From the NCBI GenBank assembly GCA_020851635.1, contig JADZCJ010000124.1:1-58199 (forward strand): a DNA stretch of 58,199 nt, read 5' to 3'. Every line of letters starts with the position of its first letter. Within the stretch, counting starts at the first letter, position 1. This document shows positions 9,162-17,954 of this stretch, piece after piece. Source of the stretch: Anaerolineae bacterium (GTDB taxonomy: Bacteria; Chloroflexota; Anaerolineae; UBA4142; SHND01). A model generated the notes under the pieces. It saw only the letters and a list, made by a program, of their open reading frames with translations, was not told the origin of the DNA and did not search any database. Both the position numbers and the translations under genes were made by a program.

Positions 9162-12053
9162 TCACGGTTTGATCGTGAAACTCCGCCACGCCGACTTGGT
9201 GCAGCCGATTGAATTGCACGCGCTCGCGCGCCAGTAGTAGGTCTGTCCGCGCGTCAGCGCATCCGTCCGGTGGATCGTGTCGGGCAGGTTTTTCACCTTT
9301 TCCACCTTGCGCCCCTGCGGTCCTCCCTCGCGCACCAGCACCCGATACGAATCGGCGCACCCGCTCTCGCCCCAGTCCAACCACACCTTGCGCTTTTTGA
9401 CCGTCTTGCCATCCTTGGGCAGCATCAGCGTCGGCTTGGCGGGCTTGGCAGTACAGCTTGTCAATGAAATCGGAGTAGTTTTTGTCTCACCCGCCGCGAG
9501 ATAACCGCTGCTGACCGCGCCCCCGGCGGGCTTGCCCGCAAGTTCCACAGACGCCATCACATAGTGATCCTCTCCCAGCCCGGTCAGGTCCAGTCGAAGC
9601 GGTTCCACAACCGTTCCGCTGGAAAATCCAAAGCCGTCCGCCTCGCCAAACCAGACGCTGCCGGGAATTTCGGTCAGAACGCCGGTTGCCTGGCTGTACC
9701 CCAGGCGGCGACCTTGACCATCCACCAAGATTGTTTCGGCTGGGTCGCTTATCACAGAAATCGCGTTCACCAGACTTGCGCCTGTCCCAGTGGAAATATT
9801 CTGTGCTTGATACTTGACCTTGAGAATGTCGAGAATGGCGCTTTGCACATCCACGTTGGACATCAGCCCGGTGTGGTCCGCACTGGCGCCTGTGAACAGG
9901 CGTATGTCAATGCGCGCATCCCCAAGGAATTGCTCCTGGCAAGATTCCAGCGGCACGGTTTTGTCGCCGCCATTTGCCAGCCACAGGTCTTCAAACCACT
10001 CATCCGTCGCGCTTGCATCGTTGGCGAAAAAGTCTGTGAAAGGCAGCAGCACATCGTTTGCCGCCGTGCCGGTGCGCTCCATAACCAGATTGGCTGTGGT
10101 TCCGCTGGCGCCGCAAATGACGGTTGTCTCGGTTTGGCTGGCAAAGGAATTCGAATCCCCGCTAGGCGACAGGTCAAGTCCGGCGTTCAAATCCAGAATC
10201 GTATCGTTGCGTTGAGCCGGGTCATTATTCAGCGTGACATACCCGCTGCCAAAATTAATGAAATCGTACGTCGCCAACAGTGCGCGCAATGTTGGCACAT
10301 ATTTTTCGATAAAGAGCGTGGGACTCGGACTGCCATTGACCGTAATGGAGGCGCGGTCAATGTTATAGTCTGGTCCTTGAATCACTTGGCCCGCAAGCAC
10401 CTTTTGATAGGCGCGGTTGATGATTTTGCTCAACACAGCGCGGTACGCAACGTCAGCAATCCAGTTGTCGTGCAGCGGATTCCAGGCTTTGGATGCGCCT
10501 CGGTTGGGGACGCCGATCATGATGAACTGGTCTACCTCGGGCAGGTCGTAATGGTTGACCGCATCGTACTCGTCGCCGTAGGCGCCGCTCTGGATGTAGG
10601 CGCGGGCTACCAGACCGCCGGTGCTATGGGCAATGATGTTCACTTGCGGCAATGCGCCCCCGTATTCGGTCCGGTAGGCTTCGGCAGCCTGGCGCAGGTA
10701 ATAACCCAGGTAATCCACGGCGTAATTGAACTGATTGTCAGCCAGGGTTGAGGCATCAAGCCCGTTAATGTGACCATCGAAATTGCCATCGAGCGGACCG
10801 GGCATGAGCCGCCAATCGTACTTGACCACAAAGAGGTCTTTGCCCTCAACATAGCCCACGTTCTTCAGCGTCTGGATCAGGTCGTGGTAGACGCGCCCCA
10901 AGGGATCGACTTGCAGCTCGGAAGGCTGCACGCCGCGCTGGGTCAGCCAGCCGATGTCGCTGCCGGCATTGGCGGCGTAGGTGCCAGCAATCCCTGGGAT
11001 GATCAGCACCGGCAGGCGAGGTGTGAGTAGAAAAGCATGCGCCTGACCCCCGACATGACCCCAACCTGCGATCTGACCTTTTTCGTTGATGGCATGCGCC
11101 ACGCGCAACATCCAACCGGAGCCGGCGGGTATCAGGGTGTTGAGGTCCTTCATCTGGTTGTCCTCCCATAGAAAGGCGCGGCTGCCGTCCACCTTGGCGC
11201 TGCCGACCACTTGCCCGGCGTCGTTGATGTCGAAGGCAACGCTGGTGTCGCCTCCCAGGGTGTCCAGATCTTGCATCACGCCGTTTTCCCACAGGAAGGC
11301 GCGGCCATCCGATACTCCGACCACTTGCCTTGCATTGTTGATTGCCTGTGCCGAACTGCTATCACCGCCCCCCAAATCTTGCATCGTTCCGTTCTGCCAA
11401 AGAAAAGCATGGCTTTGCGTAGGACTGGCTGTCGATGCCTGGCCGACTATCTCACCGACGTCATTGATGTCCAATGCCGAACTCTGGGCCCCACCCAGGG
11501 TGCCCAGGTCTTGCATGGCGCCGTTCTGCCACAAGAAGGCGTGATACCGTGCAGGCGGACCTGTGATTTCTGCCGACCCCACCACCTGGCCGAAGTTGTT
11601 GATCGCCTCCGCCACACTCTGAGGCCCTCCAAAGGTGCCAAGGGGCTGCATCCCACCATTCTGCCAAAGGAAAGCGCTGTAATAGCCAACACTGTTGTTG
11701 TCAATGTGCAGCGAAGCACCGACTACCTGACCCGCGTCGTTGATTTCCATAGCAAAGCTTCGCTCCGTATCTGGTAGTGTCCCCAGGCCTGTCATCGTCC
11801 CGTCGTCCCATAAAAAGGCGTGGTACAAGGTGGATGCGAAGGTGGACTTGCCCACCACCTGGCCGTGTTCGTTAATTCCATCGGCCTGGCTGAAAGCATC
11901 GCCCAGCGTTCCCAGGTCGGTGACGGTGTAGCGGGGTTTGGCGGACGGGTTCGCTTGCCCGCTCGCCGCGACAGACGCGGGTTCGCGCGGTCCGCCACTT
12001 GATACGGTCAGCAGCGCCGCAAGCAGCGCGATGGAAAAGAGAAATTGTTTCAT
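9162..12053 (-). CDS. Secreted HAF-repeat/lipase fusion with C-terminal Fn3 domain
   Basis: 963 residues from the ATG at 12051-12053, chosen because it has GGAG upstream and begins the signal peptide MKQFLFSIALLAALLTV, matching the paralog; the open frame extends 31 codons further without a signal. HAF repeats fill about 40-345. An alpha/beta-hydrolase follows: LIIPGIAGTY near 348 (oxyanion region) and IIAHSTGG near 470-478, the nucleophile elbow in AxSxG form, then ARAYIQSG and a GVPNRGAS motif, as in LCAT/PGAP1-type lipases. The C-terminal Fn3 domain (about 868-963) is nearly the same as in the neighbour. It is probably an exported esterase or lipase with beta-propeller-like repeats that could bind surfaces or substrate. 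Catalytic Asp and His lie downstream but cannot be assigned with certainty. Confidence 0.8.
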   Translation of the reverse strand: MKQFLFSIALLAALLTVSSGGPREPASVAASGQANPSAKPRYTVTDLGTLGDAFSQADGINEHGQVVGKSTFASTLYHAFLWDDGTMTGLGTLPDTERSFAMEINDAGQVVGASLHIDNNSVGYYSAFLWQNGGMQPLGTFGGPQSVAEAINNFGQVVGSAEITGPPARYHAFLWQNGAMQDLGTLGGAQSSALDINDVGEIVGQASTASPTQSHAFLWQNGTMQDLGGGDSSSAQAINNARQVVGVSDGRAFLWENGVMQDLDTLGGDTSVAFDINDAGQVVGSAKVDGSRAFLWEDNQMKDLNTLIPAGSGWMLRVAHAINEKGQIAGWGHVGGQAHAFLLTPRLPVLIIPGIAGTYAANAGSDIGWLTQRGVQPSELQVDPLGRVYHDLIQTLKNVGYVEGKDLFVVKYDWRLMPGPLDGNFDGHINGLDASTLADNQFNYAVDYLGYYLRQAAEAYRTEYGGALPQVNIIAHSTGGLVARAYIQSGAYGDEYDAVNHYDLPEVDQFIMIGVPNRGASKAWNPLHDNWIADVAYRAVLSKIINRAYQKVLAGQVIQGPDYNIDRASITVNGSPSPTLFIEKYVPTLRALLATYDFINFGSGYVTLNNDPAQRNDTILDLNAGLDLSPSGDSNSFASQTETTVICGASGTTANLVMERTGTAANDVLLPFTDFFANDASATDEWFEDLWLANGGDKTVPLESCQEQFLGDARIDIRLFTGASADHTGLMSNVDVQSAILDILKVKYQAQNISTGTGASLVNAISVISDPAETILVDGQGRRLGYSQATGVLTEIPGSVWFGEADGFGFSSGTVVEPLRLDLTGLGEDHYVMASVELAGKPAGGAVSSGYLAAGETKTTPISLTSCTAKPAKPTLMLPKDGKTVKKRKVWLDWGESGCADSYRVLVREGGPQGRKVEKVKNLPDTIHRTDALTRGQTYYWRASACNSIGCTKSAWRSFTIKP

Positions 12054-12156
12054 TTGTCGTCTCCGTTCGCGAGTGTTGGGAGGTGTAAGATGTAATCGAG
12101 AATCCTTCATGGCGTTAGTGTTGGCGTTAGACGCTTCACGCGCCAACTACGCATCG

Positions 12157-13038
12157 TCACCTCGTCAACGCCCGTATCTGCGAAAGATGCGTCGGTTCAT
12201 GTGCGGCAAAGTAACTGACCTGCTGGCGGAGAGTCACCGTGCCGAATTCTTCATGCTCGCCTGTGCGCTGCCAATCGGACGAGGCAAACGATTCCAATTT
12301 GCGGAGCGTCTCTGCGCGCGAGGCGCGATAGGTCTCAAAAATGTCGCGCGCCGAGGGCGGACGTTTCGATTCATTTTTTGCCCACGCAAAGACGGCTTTC
12401 GATTCAAGGATGGGATGCGCCTCTTTGAGGAACAAGTCCACGCGGAAATCGAGCACGCCTTGCGCGTCGCGCAGATGGCTCAGCGTGTTGCGGATCGCCC
12501 AACCGCCATCGGACGCGGGTTGATTCATCACATCATCGGACAATCCCGCGATCAGTTTTTCCACAACGAGTGGCGTTTGACGGAGGCGTTCCCGCGCCGC
12601 TTCAGGTTCGAGCGCGTCGAACCAGTAATTGGGCATGAACTTTTGAAACGTCTCTGCCCATGCGCCGCAGGTGGGACATGGCTCGGTGGGCGGAGCAAGC
12701 GCGATGTATCCGCACGCGCGGCAAACGTACGGATGCGGCGTGACGGTGATAGGTGAGAGTTTTCCTTGCGCCATGAACTCTGCGCCCTGTTTCAACGCCG
12801 AGAGCAAATCCGCGCTCATGTTCAGGCGAGACAACGCGTCAATCGCTTTGCGAACTTCGACGGTCAGTTTGTCCGTGTCGCCGTGAATGTCGAGCGGATA
12901 CGTTTCGCGGCGACATGATGAGTCTGCCGCCGCTCGCGTCAGCTTGGCGAGATTGTATTGCCCTTCACCTTCCAGCCGCGCGGCGAGGGCGAAAAGATGA
13001 ACAAGAGTGTCTTGCCATTCCGCCTGGTGGGTTGTCAT
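12157..13038 (-). CDS. DinB-family protein with rubrerythrin-type zinc ribbon
   Basis: 293 residues. The N-terminal part is helical and contains a four-Cys zinc ribbon at C106, C109, C121 and C124 (YVCRACGYIA, then CPTCGAW), like the ribbons fused to rubrerythrin. The second half is a DinB/DUF664-type four-helix bundle with His ligands spread through it: LSHLRDAQG near 186 and HEPTHLSQIR at the C-terminus. DinB proteins bind a divalent metal and include thiol transferases (bacillithiol, mycothiol) and many of unknown activity. The reaction here cannot be predicted. It lies between the lipase gene and a SnoaL-like gene, all minus strand with about 100-bp gaps, so it may have its own promoter. 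Confidence 0.75.
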   Translation of the reverse strand: MTTHQAEWQDTLVHLFALAARLEGEGQYNLAKLTRAAADSSCRRETYPLDIHGDTDKLTVEVRKAIDALSRLNMSADLLSALKQGAEFMAQGKLSPITVTPHPYVCRACGYIALAPPTEPCPTCGAWAETFQKFMPNYWFDALEPEAARERLRQTPLVVEKLIAGLSDDVMNQPASDGGWAIRNTLSHLRDAQGVLDFRVDLFLKEAHPILESKAVFAWAKNESKRPPSARDIFETYRASRAETLRKLESFASSDWQRTGEHEEFGTVTLRQQVSYFAAHEPTHLSQIRALTR

Positions 13039-13140
13039 AGTTCTGGTCCAAGTGAAAATTGCGATATGCGCGCGCCGCGCTCACCGGTGTCGCGGTGGCT
13101 CGGCCGGTGAGCGGGCAGGTGTTTGCGCGTTGCGTGAAAG

Positions 13141-13536
13141 TCAACGCAGCCCAAGCTGCTGGAGCAGCGCGGGCATCTCGAAATAGACCCGCCCGCGTTT
13201 GATTTGGTCATTTTCGAGGTCATAGACCACGCACAATGGCACGCGCACGTCTTTGTTGGTGGCAGGAATCCCGGCGAATTCGCCAATGTGCTTGCCGACA
13301 AAGTCACCCTCGACCATAGCGTTGTGCTCACCAAAGAGCAGGGTGCGGGTGGTTGCGGTGGCGTCAAAGGCGATGTGATAAAAGTAATTGAGCATTCCCA
13401 GGACGCCCTCTCTGCCGTGATGCTCCTGGCCCGTGCCCATGATCGTGAACACGACGTCGTCCGCGAGCATACTCGCGTCCGAGTGTTCCGAGTCGAAATA
13501 CCTGGTCATGGTCTCGCGCGTAGATTCTGCTGACAT
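13141..13536 (-). CDS. SnoaL-like (NTF2-fold) protein
   Basis: 131 residues with the length and pattern of SnoaL-like/NTF2-superfamily proteins: an N-terminal helix (TMTRYFDSEHSDASM), a conserved-type strand VVFTIMGTGQEHHGREGV, LNYFYHIAFD, then a sheet with VEGDFVGKHIGEFAGIPATN and VPLCVVYDLENDQIKRGRVYF. Members include polyketide ester cyclases, ketosteroid isomerase-like enzymes and many small-molecule binders, so the substrate is unknown. It has GAGG six to nine bases upstream of the ATG. No operon partner is obvious. It is complete and uninterrupted. Confidence 0.75.
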   Translation of the reverse strand: MSAESTRETMTRYFDSEHSDASMLADDVVFTIMGTGQEHHGREGVLGMLNYFYHIAFDATATTRTLLFGEHNAMVEGDFVGKHIGEFAGIPATNKDVRVPLCVVYDLENDQIKRGRVYFEMPALLQQLGLR

Positions 13537-13628
13537 GGCTCACCTCCTGTGAGAATAATCATAGACCTGTAACGAGTTGAACATATTTCGTTAGGCTGCG
13601 CTATAGAAATTCTCCTTTCGAATTGTTG

Positions 13629-13886
13629 TCACCCTGTTGGCGGGGCTTGTTCCGTGTGGGGTTGCGCGGGCGGAACGGGAGGCGCGGGCAACGTCATAGT
13701 TTCCTGCAAAATCTCGACGAGCCGTTCGAACGAGACAAAGTGACGGGGCTGCTCCAAGCCAACCTGGCGCAGCGAGCCGCGCAGAACCATTCCTTCGGCT
13801 GCGCTTAGGACAGGCTCGCGCGTCGAGTCCTGACTCGTGTCGAGTACGCTGATTTTGAGGATGAAAGAAAAGGATTGTTCACGCAC
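13629..13886 (-). CDS. Small conserved-type protein interrupted by an inserted repeat
   Basis: 85 residues. The ends resemble a family of short bacterial proteins in which an N-terminal strand (SFSFILKISV) is followed by a Gly/Arg strand and a helix (GSLRQVGLEQPRHFVSFERLVEILQE). Between them lies DSTREPVLSAAEG, encoded by a repeat that elsewhere is intergenic (13792-13846). The repeat keeps the frame open, so the gene may still be made with an added loop. The C-terminal tail is Pro-rich. No function can be assigned. It lies upstream of nothing on the same strand for 90 bp and has a short hairpin between it and the regulator gene. Confidence 0.45.
   Translation of the reverse strand: MREQSFSFILKISVLDTSQDSTREPVLSAAEGMVLRGSLRQVGLEQPRHFVSFERLVEILQETMTLPAPPVPPAQPHTEQAPPTG
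13792..13846. repeat. Intergenic-type repeat inserted in a small ORF
   Basis: Contains CCTTCGGCTGCGCTTAGGAC followed by AGGCTCGCG, then a partly palindromic segment with CGAGTCCTGACTCG. The motif matches a repeat I know from several Chloroflexota genomes, where it often appears in frame as VLSAAEG. Only one copy is present in the window. Confidence 0.5.
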
Positions 13887-14014
13887 GATGATTGGCGTGA
13901 TAATAGCATAGCGCTCTCATTCGACTCTCGTCGTGAGAGATGGAACAACCGACTTTTGTAGCAAAATGAAATGCGCTTGCGCGAATGGAGCAAGCTGACG
14001 CGTCAGTGGAGGAT

Positions 14015-17000
14015 TCACTGATGACGCTTCATTTTGCGCCGCCGCGTGGTCGCGGCTTGCTCGGTTTGCGCGAGGGCTCGCATGTCCCGGAGAATCGTGT
14101 GGCGGCTCACGCCGAGGGCGCGAGCGAGGTCGTCATCCGTCGGCGCGGCGTTTTGTGCTTGCGCTTCCGCCAACAGGCGGCATAGGCGATAGCGCCGCCG
14201 CGCGGTCTTGGCGTCGAATGTCTCGTCTTCGGGAGCAGCCACCGTCCAGACCACCTCGACGCGTTCCTCACGCGCGAGCGTGCGCCCCAATGGTGCGGTC
14301 TTGCGCGCCAGCGCCACCGTCTGCGTCCTCGCGCGCCCAAACATGTCAAAATATGCTGCGCTGATGGCACGATTAACGGGCACGCGCTCGAAAAAGCGGC
14401 GGCGCATCTGGTCATCGTGGAGAATCCGCGCCTGTCGCTGCAGCACCGCAAAAGCCGCGGAAAGGACGCGGCCCGCGTCGTCGCCGCGCCCCAGGCCATC
14501 GAGCAGACGATACAACGCCCACAGTCCATATTGAGGGTCTTCGCCGCCGGGCGCACGCGTTTGAAAATCGCGCCACGCCTCGTCCGCCAACCGCGCCGCC
14601 CGCGCGTGAGCGCCCGAATTCAAGACCGCCAGACCCAACAGTGCGTGGCTGCGCCACAAGTTGGGCAGATCGCCATTCTCTTCAAACAGCGCCCGCGCGC
14701 GTTCGAGCATCGGGACCGCCTCCGCGCTCCGCTCTTGACGGATGCGCAACGCGCCGAGGTCTTGCTGAGCAAGAGCCGCATAGAGCAGCGCGCCGTGGCT
14801 TTGCGCCAGAGCCAGCGCAGTCTCGAAATGCGCCTCGGCTTCTTCCAGTTTGCCTTCGCGTTCCGCCACCTGTCCCAGACTCGTCGTATAGACGGCGACG
14901 CCGTCCAAATCAGCCATCGAACGGAGGGGCTCAACCGCCGCAGAGATGAGGGAGCGTGCGGTATCGAAATCACCGAGCGCGCACGCGGCCAGTCCCTGCG
15001 CCGCGCGCACCACCGCCGCGCCGAGGCGATAGCCAATCGCCTCGTTCGCCGCCAGGGCTTGCTCGCTCAATTCCATCACGCGGTCGAACGCGCCGCTCGT
15101 TTGCAGAAACGCCAGCAAGTTTGCCAACGAACGCGCCTCGCCAAAACGGTCGCCGCTCGCGCGGCGCACTTGAAGCGCTTCCAAAAGATACCTTTCCGCC
15201 TGTTCAGGCGAACCACCCACGGCAGGCAGCACGAAACCCAACCCATCCAACCCCAGAGCTTCCTGAACGCGGCTGCCGCACTGCCGCGCCAAGTCTAACC
15301 CTTGACCGTAGTTTTGCTTGGCAGCATGGACATCGCCGGTACGCACTTGCAGGTCGCCAAGTTGAATCAAAATCTCGGCCTGCTGCTCTAGGTTCGCGGC
15401 GCGGCGCGCCCGCGCGAGCGCGTCATTGAGAAACGCGGAGGCTTTCTCGTGCTGCCCGGTTTTGGTCGCCAAATCACCGGCTGCCAACAAGACGCGCGTC
15501 TGCGCAGTCGAATCGCGCAGCGCGTCGAGATGCTGCAGCGCGTCGTCAATCGCGCGCGCCTGCGGCTCACGGTCGCCCGTAACGTCATACGCGCGAATGA
15601 GTTCGAGCAGGAGAGACATGCGTTCCTTGTTTGCGCCGGCAGGGGTCAGCGCCAGCGCGCGCTCGAGCGCGTGCTGCGCTTCACGAAAGGCAAACTGCGC
15701 CATTGCCTGCGCGCCCACCTGACGATACAGCGCGGCGGCTTGCGCATTCGCGCCAGCCCGGTCAGATTGAAACGCGCGCGCGCGCAGATTTTCTGGCTCG
15801 AGCGCGGCTAATGCGCGCGCGGCGCGCGCGTGCAAGCTCTGCCGTTGCGCGGGTTCGATCAATTCGTACACTGCGGTGTGGATGACATCGTGCGTAAACG
15901 CATAGCCCGTTTCCGTCGGCTGGAGCAAATATTTCGCGGTCAGTTCTTCGCTCGCCGCCGCCAGCGCAAGCGGCGATTCTCCTGTAACCATTGCCCACAC
16001 GCGAAAAGGAACCTGGTCGCCTAGCGCCGCCGCCGCTTTGAGAGTCGCGCGCGCCGACTCGGACAAGGCGGCAATGCGCGTTTCGAAGGGGTCTCGACGG
16101 GACAGATATTCCCCGACATAAAACGGATTGCCCGCGGTCAGCGCGACCACGCGCGCCGCGTCAGCGCGTTCCGCTTCAGGCAAGAGTTGCGCCACGTCCG
16201 GCGCGTTCAGCGGGTCGAGCCGGACCGGCTGAAGATACCCCCCGCGCTCCCAACACTGCAAGAATTTCCACCCCGGATTTTTCTCGATGCCGGGCCGGCG
16301 ATAGGCGAGGAACAACAAGAGTGGACAGGCGCTCAAGTGAGATGTGAGCGCGTCCAGCAGGTCCCACAGCGCCTCGTCCGCCCAGTGCATATCGTCGAGC
16401 ATCAAGACGAGCGGCGCGAACTGCGCCAGCGTTTGCATCAAGGTGACGAAATGCTGATGGAAACGCTGGCGCGCTGCCTCGGGCGGAAGTTCGGGGAGCG
16501 CAGCCAGATTGCGCCACGGTTCGTGGAATAACGTCAACGCGGCGAGAGTTTCTGCGGGCAAGAGATTCTGCAGATGCGCCGCCCGCGCGCCGCGCACGAG
16601 CGGCTCCAGCGCGGCGGCAAGGGGAGAAAAAGGCGTTGCGTCGGGATACTCGCTCGCGCGCCCAAAAGTTGTCGCCGCGCCGCGCCAGCGCGCGCTTGAT
16701 GCCAATTCGCGCAGCAGCCGACTCTTGCCCATCCCCGCTTCACCCTCGATGCACAACAAGCCACCGCGTCTGACCATGACTTGTTCGATGCGCTCCACGC
16801 CCAAGCCGCGTTCGAACACCCTGCCGACAAAACGCGTCTGTTCCAAGAGAGGTGATACGCTGGGGGCAGTTTCGGCTTCGCGCCGCATCGCTTCAACCAG
16901 CGCCCCTGTCTCTGCTAACGGTTCGACGCCAAGTTCGCTCTGGAACAATTGGCGCACGTAATCGTAATGGGCGAAAGCTTGGGCGCGGCGGTTGAGTCGT

Positions 17001-17635
17001 CCCAACAGACGCAAGTACGTTTGGTGCCCCGATTCGCGCAAGGGGTCCACGGTGATCAGCTGCCGCGCGTACGAAAGCGCGCGCGGCAAATCGTTTTGCG
17101 TTTCCAGCGCCGCCGCGCAAGTCTCGAGGAGCGCGAAATATTTTTCTTGCAGGGCGAGACGCGGCAACAGAATCCAGTCGTCATAAATTTCGGGTAGGAG
17201 GTCGCCCGTGTACAGCGCCGCGGCTTGTTCGAGTGATGACACATCGTCACGCGACAGATTTTGGGCGGGGCGCGTGCGCGACGACGCACCCAAACCGCGC
17301 TCACCTTGTGCGGCGAGCCGTTCAAACTCCCACACATCCACCCACAGCGCGTCGTCCGGGCGCAAGCCCACGCGGTCCGCGTCCACCCCGAGCCAATCCG
17401 GTCCGAGCGTCTGGCGCAAACGGTAGAGCGCGTCAGAAAAATTGCGCCTTGCGCGTTCGGGCGGCGCGTCCGGCGAGAGCAGCTCGGTAAGAGCTTCGCG
17501 CGGGTGCAGGGTGTGGGGATGCAGCACGAGATACACGAGCAGACTTGCGACTCGGCTGCCAGACACTAATAGAGGATGTTCGTGGTCCGCGACGCGGAGG
17601 GCGCCAAACAACCAAATACGGCGACTGTGGCTCAT
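14015..17635 (-). CDS. SARP/BTAD-type transcriptional regulator with AAA and TPR domains
   Basis: 1206 residues. Order of domains: an OmpR-like winged helix (about 1-95, IWLFGALRV at the start), a BTAD helical domain (about 145-245, with ARQLITVDPLRESGHQTYL), an AAA/STAND ATPase with Walker A GEAGMGKSRLL near 295 and Walker B LVLMLDDMHWADE near 415, TPR-like helices (about 640-1080), and a C-terminal helix-turn-helix (LARALGVSRHTILRDMRAL near 1165-1190). Such giant regulators integrate a signal through the TPR/ATPase part and activate nearby or distant operons. The extra C-terminal HTH is less common. Its ATG overlaps by 4 nt the stop of a small upstream fragment, so the two are translationally coupled. 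The regulated genes are unknown. Confidence 0.85.
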   Translation of the reverse strand: MSHSRRIWLFGALRVADHEHPLLVSGSRVASLLVYLVLHPHTLHPREALTELLSPDAPPERARRNFSDALYRLRQTLGPDWLGVDADRVGLRPDDALWVDVWEFERLAAQGERGLGASSRTRPAQNLSRDDVSSLEQAAALYTGDLLPEIYDDWILLPRLALQEKYFALLETCAAALETQNDLPRALSYARQLITVDPLRESGHQTYLRLLGRLNRRAQAFAHYDYVRQLFQSELGVEPLAETGALVEAMRREAETAPSVSPLLEQTRFVGRVFERGLGVERIEQVMVRRGGLLCIEGEAGMGKSRLLRELASSARWRGAATTFGRASEYPDATPFSPLAAALEPLVRGARAAHLQNLLPAETLAALTLFHEPWRNLAALPELPPEAARQRFHQHFVTLMQTLAQFAPLVLMLDDMHWADEALWDLLDALTSHLSACPLLLFLAYRRPGIEKNPGWKFLQCWERGGYLQPVRLDPLNAPDVAQLLPEAERADAARVVALTAGNPFYVGEYLSRRDPFETRIAALSESARATLKAAAALGDQVPFRVWAMVTGESPLALAAASEELTAKYLLQPTETGYAFTHDVIHTAVYELIEPAQRQSLHARAARALAALEPENLRARAFQSDRAGANAQAAALYRQVGAQAMAQFAFREAQHALERALALTPAGANKERMSLLLELIRAYDVTGDREPQARAIDDALQHLDALRDSTAQTRVLLAAGDLATKTGQHEKASAFLNDALARARRAANLEQQAEILIQLGDLQVRTGDVHAAKQNYGQGLDLARQCGSRVQEALGLDGLGFVLPAVGGSPEQAERYLLEALQVRRASGDRFGEARSLANLLAFLQTSGAFDRVMELSEQALAANEAIGYRLGAAVVRAAQGLAACALGDFDTARSLISAAVEPLRSMADLDGVAVYTTSLGQVAEREGKLEEAEAHFETALALAQSHGALLYAALAQQDLGALRIRQERSAEAVPMLERARALFEENGDLPNLWRSHALLGLAVLNSGAHARAARLADEAWRDFQTRAPGGEDPQYGLWALYRLLDGLGRGDDAGRVLSAAFAVLQRQARILHDDQMRRRFFERVPVNRAISAAYFDMFGRARTQTVALARKTAPLGRTLAREERVEVVWTVAAPEDETFDAKTARRRYRLCRLLAEAQAQNAAPTDDDLARALGVSRHTILRDMRALAQTEQAATTRRRKMKRHQ

Positions 17636-17889
17636 AGGAACCCAAATTTCCGAAATCGAGCGAACAGTATTGGCAAGAGCTTGCGGAGGTTGGTGCGCGC
17701 TTGCGCTTTGGTGGAATCGGGCCAGAGGACGAACGCAAGATGACGGCGCAGCTGTGACGCGTCGCGATGGAGGACGAGATACGCGAACAAAGCTTGCAGA
17801 CGCGCGGTCTTGATTCCGGTGACCGGCGTTTCGCCATCGGTCACGCGAAAATCGCCGAGCAAACGAATTCCCAAATATCTCGGGGTCAC
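17632..17889 (-). pseudogene. Truncated winged-helix domain of a second SARP-type regulator
   Basis: 85 residues from a GTG at 17887-17889. The sequence IRLLGDFRVTDG, then TARLQALFAYLVLHRDA and LAFVLWPDSTKAQARTNLRKLL is the DNA-binding domain start of a Chloroflexota-type BTAD regulator. It stops just where the recognition helix and wing should follow; the remaining residues (ILFARFRKFGFL) look like out-of-family sequence. The stop overlaps the next ATG (ATGA). It is probably a remnant left by deletion or recombination between two adjacent regulators. The overlap would also allow a small coupled protein, so inactivity is inferred, not shown. Confidence 0.6.
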
Positions 17890-17954
17890 GATTGCTGCCT
17901 TTGCCGCGTCATGAGATCACTCGATGAACGGGGCAATCATAGCACAATTCAAAA

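Noticed and set aside
9564-10751. 395-codon plus-strand frame opposite the lipase gene
   Set aside because: Antisense shadow of a high-GC coding gene whose signal peptide, lipase and Fn3 motifs are clear on the other strand.
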